NCBI GenBank assembly: GCA_009927255.1
Contig: RFNJ01000101.1
Coordinates: 1-20,155 of the forward strand
Reading direction: 5' to 3'
Origin: Pseudomonadota bacterium
GTDB lineage: Bacteria; Pseudomonadota; Alphaproteobacteria; UBA2136; UBA6156
DNA length: 20,155 nucleotides
Shown: positions 12,947 through 18,914 of the stretch, one piece after another
How the letters are laid out: the number at the start of each line of letters is the position of its first letter
Position numbering within the stretch: the stretch's first letter is position 1
Notes under the pieces: model-generated
Databases searched by the model: none
What the model was told of the DNA's origin: nothing
The model's input: the letters and a program-made list of their open reading frames with translations, nothing else
Translations under genes and position numbers: made by a program

Positions 12947-12958
12947 GCCGCAAACCCC

Positions 12959-14398
12959 CTAAGCATTTATCACCCGCCCCTCGGCACTCAACACCGCCTC
13001 GCCCATCATTTCACTCAGTGTGGGGTGCGGCAGGCAGGCATGGATAAAATCCGCCTCCACCGCCTCCACGCTACGGCCCAGCACAAAGGTGCTAATCATC
13101 TCAGTGGCCTCGGCACCCAAAATATGCGCGCCCAAAAGCTCGCCGGTGGCAGCATCAAAAATCACCTTCACCATACCGGTTGGTTCGCCCAGCGCCAGCG
13201 CCTTGCCGTTGGCTTGGTAGGCATAGCGCCCCACCTTAATCTTGCGGCCCGCCGCCACCGCCACTGCTTCGGTTAGGCCCGTGCTCGCCACCTGCGGCAT
13301 GCAGTAGGTGCAGCCCGGAATATTATCATACCGCAGCGGGTGCGGCAGATGCCCAGCCTTCTTGGCCACAAAAGCCATATGCTCTGCTGCAATCACACCT
13401 TCATGGCTGGCCACATGGGCAAGCCACGGCGCACCGGCCACATCCCCAATCGCATAAATATGCGGGCTGGCAGTGCGGTAAAAATCATCCACCACAATCG
13501 CCGCCTTCTCCACCACCACCCCACCTTCCGCCTTGCCGCTGTGGCCCATTTTCGGCGCAGGCAAATTCAGCCCTTCCACATTCCCCACCACCCCAATCGC
13601 CAAAATCGCCCGGGCAAACCGCCGCTTTTCGCCATTAATCACCACACTAACGTCCTGGTTCCTGGCTCCTGGTTCCTGGCTACCTAAACTCTCCACTTTG
13701 GCGCCAACAACAATCTCAATCCCCGCCTTCTCCAGCTCCTTTTTCAACAACGCCGAAATCTCCTCATCCTCCGCTGGCACAATTCGCCCCTGCGCTTCCA
13801 CCAGCGTCACCTTGCAGCCCAACGCGGCGTAAAACGATGCAAATTCCACCCCAATCGCGCCACCGCCCACCACCAGCAAACTGGCGGGCATTTCAGGGGG
13901 AACCATCGCCTCCCGCGCCGTCCAAATCAGCTTGCCGTCGGCCTCCAGCACGCCCTTAATCTGCTTGGCCCGTGCCCCGGTCGCAATCACCGCATAATCA
14001 AACGCCACCTTGCCCACACCACGCACCTCCAGCTCTTTATCACCACTAAAAGCCGCCTCGCCGCGCAACACCTCAATCTTATTTTTCTTCATCAAAAATT
14101 CCACGCCCTTGCTCAGCTTGCCCGCAACCTCGCGGCTGCGCGCAATCACCTTGGCAAAGTCAAAACCCTTGTCTTCCACCTTCAACCCAAACTCATCGGC
14201 ATGCGCCACCAGCCGCCGAATTTCCGCCGCCCGCAGCAACGCCTTGGTGGGGATGCACCCCCAATTCAAACAAACACCCCCCAAAGCCTCGCGCTCAATA
14301 ACAGCCACCTTAAACCCCAACTGCGCCGCCCGAATCGCACAAACATACCCCCCCGGCCCACCACCAATCACCACCACATCAAATTTGCGCACATCCAT
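12959..14398 (-). CDS. lpd: Dihydrolipoamide dehydrogenase (E3)
   Basis: E3 reoxidises the lipoyl groups on E2 using FAD and NAD+. The product has an N-terminal FAD-binding GGGPGG motif (residues about 12-17), the redox disulfide in GGVCLNWGCIPTK (Cys43 and Cys48), a second nucleotide-binding loop (VVGGGAIGVEFASFYAALG), the TASPHIYAIGDV segment, and the C-terminal HACLPHPTLSE with the catalytic His-Glu. The ATG at 14398 has GAGGG seven bases upstream; the ATG at 14404 is too close to that site. Residues about 240-249 (GSQEPGARNQ) are encoded by four tandem heptamers and interrupt the strand after GAKVESL. The ribosome site overlaps the stop of the upstream four-helix-bundle gene. Confidence 0.97.
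   Translation of the reverse strand: MDVRKFDVVVIGGGPGGYVCAIRAAQLGFKVAVIEREALGGVCLNWGCIPTKALLRAAEIRRLVAHADEFGLKVEDKGFDFAKVIARSREVAGKLSKGVEFLMKKNKIEVLRGEAAFSGDKELEVRGVGKVAFDYAVIATGARAKQIKGVLEADGKLIWTAREAMVPPEMPASLLVVGGGAIGVEFASFYAALGCKVTLVEAQGRIVPAEDEEISALLKKELEKAGIEIVVGAKVESLGSQEPGARNQDVSVVINGEKRRFARAILAIGVVGNVEGLNLPAPKMGHSGKAEGGVVVEKAAIVVDDFYRTASPHIYAIGDVAGAPWLAHVASHEGVIAAEHMAFVAKKAGHLPHPLRYDNIPGCTYCMPQVASTGLTEAVAVAAGRKIKVGRYAYQANGKALALGEPTGMVKVIFDAATGELLGAHILGAEATEMISTFVLGRSVEAVEADFIHACLPHPTLSEMMGEAVLSAEGRVINA
13653..13680. repeat. Heptanucleotide tandem repeat inside lpd
   Basis: Four units, TCCTGGT TCCTGGC TCCTGGT TCCTGGC on the plus strand, are in frame in lpd and encode part of SQEPGARNQ. 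The same unit recurs in pdhC at 15338-15362. Confidence 0.85.
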
Positions 14399-14408
14399 CT
14401 TCATACCC

Positions 14409-14777
14409 TCACTTTTTTCTCATACTCTGCTGCAAAGCATATAACATCCTTGAAACTTCTTGATAATCCAATCGATATTGCGCCACCTGCATACTCTGCA
14501 AATAACCAAACTCACCACAAAAGTCCAACCAAACTCTGCTTTCTTCAGCACTCCCTAAAGCAATCTGAATAAACTTCACTTTATCCGCCACACTCATATT
14601 CTTACTTAATCCTTCAGCAATATTAGCACAAACACTCCGGCTACTTCGTCTTAATTGGTCTGCAATTCCACCAAATTGTTCAGTTTTAGGCCATTCTAAA
14701 CTTAGTTTATGCAACTCAATCGCCAGTCGACGACTCAACTTATAAACCTTCAAATCCTCATAACCAATGTAACTCAT
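14409..14777 (-). CDS. Four-helix bundle protein (S23/23S rRNA intervening-sequence family)
   Basis: This 122-residue protein matches the four-helix bundle family PF05635, first noted in intervening sequences of 23S rRNA. Hallmarks are YEDLKVYKLSRRLAIELH at the start, the central QLRRSSRSVCANIAEG, then KFIQIALGSAEESRVWLDF and a last helix ending in LQQSMRKK. The biochemical function of the family is poorly known. GAGGGA lies about eight bases before the ATG at 14777, which gives the usual N-terminus; the frame stays open upstream to 14810. The gene is clearly AT-richer than pdhC and lpd on either side and is preceded by a heptamer array, so it was probably inserted between E2 and E3 and is now cotranscribed with them. 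Confidence 0.88.
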   Translation of the reverse strand: MSYIGYEDLKVYKLSRRLAIELHKLSLEWPKTEQFGGIADQLRRSSRSVCANIAEGLSKNMSVADKVKFIQIALGSAEESRVWLDFCGEFGYLQSMQVAQYRLDYQEVSRMLYALQQSMRKK

Positions 14778-14801
14778 GAGCACATCCCTCAATAAGCTAA
14801 C

Positions 14802-14825
14802 AACTATCAACTACCAACTATCAAC
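14802..14825. repeat. Heptanucleotide tandem repeat at the pdhC 3' end
   Basis: Plus-strand units AACTATC AACTACC AACTATC AAC form just over three copies. The pdhC stop codon (14807-14809) and its last few residues lie inside the array, 25 bases before the four-helix-bundle start. Confidence 0.8.
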
Positions 14826-16081
14826 ACCGAAGGTTTCTCAAGATACCCACAAATTGCCGCCAAAAGCTCCGCCCCCAGCGCCCCATCAATAACCCGATGG
14901 TCCACACTCAGCGTCAGCCGCAAAATGTTGGCCTTATCCGCCGCCCCAACAGCCAGTATCGCCGCCTGTGGCGGATTAATAATCGCACTAAATTCCTCAA
15001 TCCCATACATCCCAAGGTTAGAAATGCTAAAGCTGCCGCCCTCATACTGCGCTGGCTTCAATTTACCCGCCCGCGCATCCGCCGCCAGCTGTTTCATTTC
15101 ACTCGAAATCGCGGTCACCGCCTTCTGGTCAGCATTGGCCACAATCGGCGTAATCAAGCCACCTTCAATCGCCACCGCCACCGCAATATCCACATTTCCC
15201 CACTGCACCACGCTATCACCACTTGCCCCGGACACCGATCCGGGGTTCCACGCCGCATTGGCCGCCGGATAATCCCGCAGCGCCAGCGCACTCGCTTTAA
15301 TAATCAAATCATTCACCGATATCTTCACCCCCTGGCCACCTGGTTCCTGGTTCCTGGTTCCTAAGTATTCATTCAACTCAGCCCGCATCGCCATTAATCG
15401 CGATAAATCTGCACTGCGCTTCAGGTAAAAATGCGGAACACTCTGCTTCGCTGCGGTCAATCGCGCCGCAATCGCCTTGCGCATCGGCGTCAACTTCACC
15501 ACCGCATCGGGCTTGCGCACCACACGGCGCGCACCACCACTGGCTTGCGCATTTTCAATATCCGCCGCCACAATCCGCCCCGCCGGCCCACTCCCCGCAA
15601 TCCCCGCCAAATCCACGCCCTTCTGAGCCGCCAATCGCTTGGCCAACGGGCTGGCCTTCACCCGCCTACCAACAGAAACCACAGCAGGCTGCACCACCAC
15701 TGGCACCGCAGGCACCACCACAACTGGCTGAGCCACTGGCTGAACAGGCGCAGCAATACTAACAGCAGCTTGGCTCGCCGGAGCCGAAACGGCGGAGGAG
15801 GCCAAGCGGCCTTTCGGCATGTACCCCTCCGCCACACTCTCATCCTTCCCGCGCAGCACCGCAATCGGTGCCCCAACCGGCAAATCCGCACCAATCTCAC
15901 CCACAATCAAGTGCAGAATCCCATCATCGCTGGCCTCCACTTCCATGGTGGCCTTGTCGGTTTCCACTTCAGCCAGCACATCACCAGCCGAAATCTTATC
16001 GCCAATTTTCTTCACCCATTTCGCCAACCGCCCCTCGGTCATCGTGGGCGAAAGCTGTGGCATCAAAACATCAATCGGCAT
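14807..16081 (-). CDS. pdhC: Pyruvate dehydrogenase E2, dihydrolipoyllysine acetyltransferase
   Basis: E2 is the core of the complex: it accepts the acetyl group from E1 on its lipoyl arm and passes it to CoA. Domains in order are an N-terminal lipoyl domain (LMPQLSPTMTEG; lipoyl Lys43 in ETDKATME), an Ala/Val/Pro-rich linker (residues about 95-150), an E1/E3-binding domain (ASPLAKRLAAQKGVDL...GSGPAGRI), and the catalytic domain with SVDHRVIDG (His395, Asp399). ATG 16081 is chosen because AGGAG lies seven bases upstream; ATG 16096 contains that site. Oddities are an in-frame heptamer repeat (residues about 240-248, GTRNQEPGG), an in-frame palindrome (about 279-285), and a terminal VLIVGS encoded partly by another heptamer array. 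Upstream it overlaps a small membrane-protein ORF. Confidence 0.97.
   Translation of the reverse strand: MPIDVLMPQLSPTMTEGRLAKWVKKIGDKISAGDVLAEVETDKATMEVEASDDGILHLIVGEIGADLPVGAPIAVLRGKDESVAEGYMPKGRLASSAVSAPASQAAVSIAAPVQPVAQPVVVVPAVPVVVQPAVVSVGRRVKASPLAKRLAAQKGVDLAGIAGSGPAGRIVAADIENAQASGGARRVVRKPDAVVKLTPMRKAIAARLTAAKQSVPHFYLKRSADLSRLMAMRAELNEYLGTRNQEPGGQGVKISVNDLIIKASALALRDYPAANAAWNPGSVSGASGDSVVQWGNVDIAVAVAIEGGLITPIVANADQKAVTAISSEMKQLAADARAGKLKPAQYEGGSFSISNLGMYGIEEFSAIINPPQAAILAVGAADKANILRLTLSVDHRVIDGALGAELLAAICGYLEKPSVLIVGS
15226..15245. repeat. 7-bp inverted repeat in frame inside pdhC
   Basis: CCCCGGA (15226-15232) and TCCGGGG (15239-15245) flank a 6-base loop. The segment encodes NPGSVSGAS, extra residues between NAAW and VVQWGNVDIAVAV relative to typical E2 catalytic domains. 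The shape resembles the short CCGG-rich palindromic repeats scattered in many alphaproteobacterial genomes. Confidence 0.6.
15338..15362. repeat. Heptanucleotide tandem repeat inside pdhC
   Basis: Plus-strand ACCTGGT TCCTGGT TCCTGGT TCCT gives about three and a half units of the unit also present in lpd at 13653-13680. It is in frame and encodes part of GTRNQEPGG in the E2 catalytic domain. Confidence 0.85.
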
Positions 16082-16259
16082 GTTGAATCTCCTCATTTAC
16101 AACCACTGAATAATCATTAAACCCCAGCAAATCCACAACAACAAAAGCCAAAAAACAACCCATAAACAAACTCACCAACAAGCACGTCAGCTTAAACCAC
16201 CAAGGCCAAACAATCTCCAGCTTCTGCGAAGTCTCCAAACTCTTCTCAATCTTTTTCAT
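16071..16259 (-). CDS. Small single-span membrane protein overlapping pdhC
   Basis: This 62-residue ORF has a charged N-terminus (MKKIEKSLETSQKLE), one strong hydrophobic span at residues about 21-45 (KLTCLLVSLFMGCFLAFVVV) and an acidic tail ending VNEEIQHAD. It lies wholly between the Nudix gene and pdhC and overlaps the pdhC start by 11 bases, with the pdhC ribosome site inside it, so the two are probably translationally coupled. A purine-rich GGGAAAGTAGAG stretch precedes the ATG at 16259; a GTG sits directly before it at 16262. I recognise no family. The hydrophobic span and position support a real gene, but conservation has not been tested. Confidence 0.5.
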   Translation of the reverse strand: MKKIEKSLETSQKLEIVWPWWFKLTCLLVSLFMGCFLAFVVVDLLGFNDYSVVVNEEIQHAD

Positions 16260-16263
16260 CACT

Positions 16264-16308
16264 CTACTTTCCCATCATCTTTTTGAACATCCAAGCATCA
16301 ACTGGCAT
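16264..16308 (-). CDS. Tiny 14-codon ORF with strong ribosome site
   Basis: ATG at 16308 is followed by 13 further codons and TAG; the peptide is MPVDAWMFKKMMGK. GGAG (16317-16320) lies eight bases upstream and overlaps the stop codon of the Nudix gene (TAGGAG). The stop is four bases before the ATG of the small membrane protein. It may be a small protein or only a reinitiation bridge that keeps ribosomes moving from Nudix to the next gene. Confidence 0.35.
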   Translation of the reverse strand: MPVDAWMFKKMMGK

Positions 16309-16319
16309 TTTATGTTCTC

Positions 16320-16811
16320 CTATTCAACTTGAAATTTCTTGGTCTTCAACCACGCCTGATACATCCCAACCGAATTCTTACTAAACAGCTGCATATTCTC
16401 AGGCAAAGCATCAACATCAAACCACTTAAAGCTATCATATTCGCCATCAATAGCCGTTCTTTCATCCTCACAAATAGCCGTAAACACCAACGCCAGCGAT
16501 TGCATCTCATCACCATTCGGATAAGTATTTATAACCTTGTCATATTTACTCAAAAACCCAATCGGCGTCAGTTGGCTTGGCTGTAACTTCAACCCAACTT
16601 CTTCATAAACCTCGCGCAACGCACAAGCCGTAATATCTTCTTTAGGGTCCATATGCCCACCAAACGATGCCCAAACATTCAAGTCTTTGCGCATCCCAAG
16701 CAAAATTTGGCCTTTGGTATTGGTAATCACAATTTCAGCACCAATCCCAATCAAAAGCTGGCTTCCCCAAACCTGCCGCAACTTCCAAACATAACTCCCC
16801 ACAAAACCCAT
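16320..16811 (-). CDS. Nudix hydrolase
   Basis: The 163-residue protein has a complete Nudix box (G-X5-E-X7-REVYEEVG, residues about 51-73), which binds the metal that cleaves nucleoside-diphosphate-linked substrates. It is preceded by IGAEIVITNTKGQILLGMRK and ASFGGHMDP and followed by beta strands ending in EYDSFKWFDVDALPENM. The WGSQLLIGIG start and GGHMDP segment recall GDP-mannose or ADP-ribose type Nudix enzymes, but the substrate cannot be fixed by eye. The ATG follows the pdhB stop codon with no gap, so translation is probably coupled and the gene belongs to the pdh operon. It is AT-richer than pdhB. A Nudix enzyme is not a usual member of pdh operons. Confidence 0.92.
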   Translation of the reverse strand: MGFVGSYVWKLRQVWGSQLLIGIGAEIVITNTKGQILLGMRKDLNVWASFGGHMDPKEDITACALREVYEEVGLKLQPSQLTPIGFLSKYDKVINTYPNGDEMQSLALVFTAICEDERTAIDGEYDSFKWFDVDALPENMQLFSKNSVGMYQAWLKTKKFQVE

Positions 16812-17789
16812 CTATTTTGCCACCATTTTGCTAACTTCACGCACAATATCTTCAACCTGAGGAACACAAAGAGTTTCAAGATTAGAAGCATAAGGAAGAG
16901 GAATAGGCAGCTGGCTCATCCTCACCACCGGCCCATCCAACTCATCCCAGCAATTATCAGAAATCACCGCCATCACTTCCGCCCCCACCCCCGCCGCCGC
17001 CCACGTCTCTTCCAGCACCACGGTACGATGGCACTTGCTCACACTCGCCACAATCGCCGCCACATCCAGTGGGCGCAAACTGCGCAAATCCAGCACTTCG
17101 CAGTCAATTCCTTGCTTGGCCAATTCTTCAGCAGCAGCCAAAGCCTTCACCACCATCATCGAATACCCAATCAGCACCACATCCTTGCCCTCGCGCACCA
17201 CGCGGGCCTTGCCAATCGGCAGCACATAATCCCCTTCCGGCACTTCGGCTGAAAGCCCATACAGCACCTCATGCTCCAAACAAACAACAGGCGCATTGTC
17301 GCGAATCGCCGCCTTCAGCAACCCCTTGGCATCCGCCGCATTGCTCGGTGCAATCACTTTCAATCCCGGAATATTCATATACCAGCTGGCAAAGTCCTGG
17401 CTATGCTGCGCCGCCACGTGCGCCGCCACACCATTCAGGCCCCTAAACACAATCGGGCAGCCCACCTTCCCCCCACTCATGTAAAGCGTCTTAGCCGCGC
17501 TGTTCAAAATATGGTCGGTTGCCAGCAAGGCAAAATTCCACGTCATATATTCCACAATCGGCCGCAAACCCGCCATCGCCGCACCCACCGCAATACCGGT
17601 AAACCCAAGCTCAGCAATCGGCGTATCCACCACACGGGCGGGCCCAAATTCCTGCACCATCCCTTGGCTGCACTTATAAGCACCCTGATAATCCGCCACT
17701 TCTTCACCCATCAAAAACACGCTCTTATCCGCGCGCATCTCCTCGCTCATCGCGTCCCGAATCGCCTCCCGATACGTCATCATCGCCAT
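16812..17789 (-). CDS. pdhB: Pyruvate dehydrogenase E1 beta subunit
   Basis: With PdhA it forms the E1 heterotetramer that decarboxylates pyruvate using thiamine diphosphate and acetylates the E2 lipoyl arm. The 325-residue product shows the standard transketolase central region: MTYREAIRDAMSEEM, FLMGEEVADYQGAYK with the Glu that activates thiamine, DTPIAELGFTGIAVGAAMAG, QHSQDFASWYMNIPGLKV, and the C-terminal domain VLDLRSLRPLD...VVLEETW. AAAGGA eight bases before the ATG supports this start. Many alphaproteobacterial E1 beta proteins carry an N-terminal lipoyl domain; this one does not. Between it and pdhA lie two plus-strand genes, so it may need its own promoter; none is convincing in the 98-base gap. 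Confidence 0.96.
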   Translation of the reverse strand: MAMMTYREAIRDAMSEEMRADKSVFLMGEEVADYQGAYKCSQGMVQEFGPARVVDTPIAELGFTGIAVGAAMAGLRPIVEYMTWNFALLATDHILNSAAKTLYMSGGKVGCPIVFRGLNGVAAHVAAQHSQDFASWYMNIPGLKVIAPSNAADAKGLLKAAIRDNAPVVCLEHEVLYGLSAEVPEGDYVLPIGKARVVREGKDVVLIGYSMMVVKALAAAEELAKQGIDCEVLDLRSLRPLDVAAIVASVSKCHRTVVLEETWAAAGVGAEVMAVISDNCWDELDGPVVRMSQLPIPLPYASNLETLCVPQVEDIVREVSKMVAK

Positions 17790-17887
17790 ACATAGGTTCC
17801 TTTCTTGTCAATCATTCCATGCCATGCCAAAGTACGGCCAAGTTCGCAGTTGCCATATCTTCCCTCTCTTTTCGCAAAGGAAATCCC

Positions 17888-18361
17888 ATGACCAATCCCC
17901 CCTACCGGCTGGACCTCAATCCCGCCATCACGCAAATCGTTGAACATATCAAGCATGCGTGCACCCCACCCGAAGACGGCAGCCCGCTGCCTCCCTTCGC
18001 ACTGGCGTTTGCCACATTTGCGTTGGAATACCGCGCCAACAACCTGCCGCCAGTGCCCCTGAGCACGGAAAGTGCTAAGCATTGGAAGCTGATGGCCAAC
18101 ATCGGCCTGGTTGCCTACAATGAAGAAGGCGGCACTGGCTACTGGACTGAACTTGCCACCACCGAAATCTTCCCTCGCCTCGGCATCCGGCGCAAGCCGA
18201 AGCCCAAAGGCAGCGGCGGTGGCGACAAACCAACGCTGGCACTGGTCAAGCCAGAAGACGAGGCCCCCCCGCCCGAACCAGCGGTTGGCCAAGTCATCAA
18301 GCTCTCCAGCACCAACGGCACGGGTAGCTCTCCAAACCAGCCCCCCCAACCCGCCGAGTAA
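17888..18361 (+). CDS. Hypothetical protein with Pro-rich tail; paralogue of the next gene
   Basis: This 157-residue protein matches no known family to me. Residues 1-105 form a likely folded part with FALAFATFALEYRANNLPP, then WKLMANIGLVAYNEE and WTELATTEIFPRLGIRRKP. From residue 105 the chain is Lys/Pro/Gly/Ser-rich and probably disordered. The last folded segments align with the neighbouring plus-strand protein (MTNTGLIAL; WTPLADIIFPMIGFKKP), so the two are divergent paralogues. AAAGGA seven bases before the ATG at 17888 sets the start; the frame is open back to 17819. A long perfect hairpin follows at 18372-18410. The gene points against the pdh genes on both sides and splits pdhA from pdhB. 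Soluble; function unknown. Confidence 0.7.
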   Translation: MTNPPYRLDLNPAITQIVEHIKHACTPPEDGSPLPPFALAFATFALEYRANNLPPVPLSTESAKHWKLMANIGLVAYNEEGGTGYWTELATTEIFPRLGIRRKPKPKGSGGGDKPTLALVKPEDEAPPPEPAVGQVIKLSSTNGTGSSPNQPPQPAE

Positions 18362-18371
18362 CGCACAAGCA

Positions 18372-18410
18372 GCAGCCCATGCCTTCTGTCCCCCAGAAAG
18401 CATGGGCTGC
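18372..18410 (+). terminator. Long hairpin after the first paralogue, probable terminator
   Basis: GCAGCCCATGC and GCATGGGCTGC (18372-18382 with 18400-18410) form a perfect 11-bp stem, extended by an inner TTCTG/CAGAA stem. It lies ten bases after the stop. No T tract follows, so termination efficiency is uncertain. Confidence 0.6.
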
Positions 18411-18513
18411 CTACGTTGCGCAAAATGCATTATCATAGCCGCTCCTTGCCTGAATCATAACCTAATGGTAAATGCATACCGTCAAGCAACCTCCAACCAC
18501 CACGAGGCTCCGC

Positions 18514-18843
18514 ATGTCTACCGAACCGTTTCCCACCGACAAGGCAATCCATGCCTTGGCGCAGAAACTGATCACCGCCGGCAACAATGAGCCCGAATCT
18601 CTGCTGGCTCAGGCCGTTCTGAACTACGGCCTCGCCTACCAGGCTGGCCTTCAGCCACTCTATGGCTCGTACAAGGACGCCGACCATCAGGGAGCGATCA
18701 TGACCAACACCGGGCTCATCGCCCTGGTCGAGGTCAACTGTCGCGCTTGGTACCACCTCACTCCGGGCATCAAGGAAACCTGCATCTGGACTCCGCTTGC
18801 CGACATCATCTTCCCGATGATCGGCTTCAAAAAGCCCGGTTAA
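18514..18843 (+). CDS. Hypothetical protein; paralogue of the preceding gene
   Basis: This 109-residue protein is not recognised. It shares with the upstream plus-strand protein a helical region (LLAQAVLNYGLAYQAGLQPL against ALAFATFALEYRANNLPP), the MxNxGLxA segment, and the ending WTPLADIIFPMIGFKKP against WTELATTEIFPRLGIRRKP. It lacks the Pro-rich tail and has two Cys (NCRAWYH and TCIWT). GAGG seven bases before the ATG at 18514 sets the start; the frame is open back to 18472. A hairpin with the same outer arms as the one behind its paralogue follows at once, which supports tandem duplication of gene plus terminator. It converges on pdhA, ending 71 bases from the pdhA stop. Confidence 0.68.
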   Translation: MSTEPFPTDKAIHALAQKLITAGNNEPESLLAQAVLNYGLAYQAGLQPLYGSYKDADHQGAIMTNTGLIALVEVNCRAWYHLTPGIKETCIWTPLADIIFPMIGFKKPG

Positions 18844-18850
18844 GCAACCA

Positions 18851-18896
18851 GCAGCCCAATCGCGCCACAAGGTGCGGTTGGGCTGCATTATTAATT
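18851..18896 (+). terminator. Rho-independent terminator after the second paralogue
   Basis: GCAGCCCAATCGC and GCGGTTGGGCTGC (18851-18863 with 18874-18886) pair over 13 positions with one G-T, followed by ATTATTAATT. The outer arms GCAGCCCA/TGGGCTGC are the same as in the hairpin at 18372-18410. Confidence 0.78.
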
Positions 18897-18914
18897 GAAC
18901 CTCCTCCATCCCCA

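Noticed and set aside
12504..12953. 149-codon minus-strand frame overlapping the EamA gene
   Set aside because: It is an out-of-frame shadow; the 12518-12946 frame gives a clean membrane transporter and has the ribosome site.
13653..15362. Heptamer arrays as a CRISPR or minisatellite locus
   Set aside because: The units are 7 bases long with no spacers and only three or four copies each, inside coding sequence.
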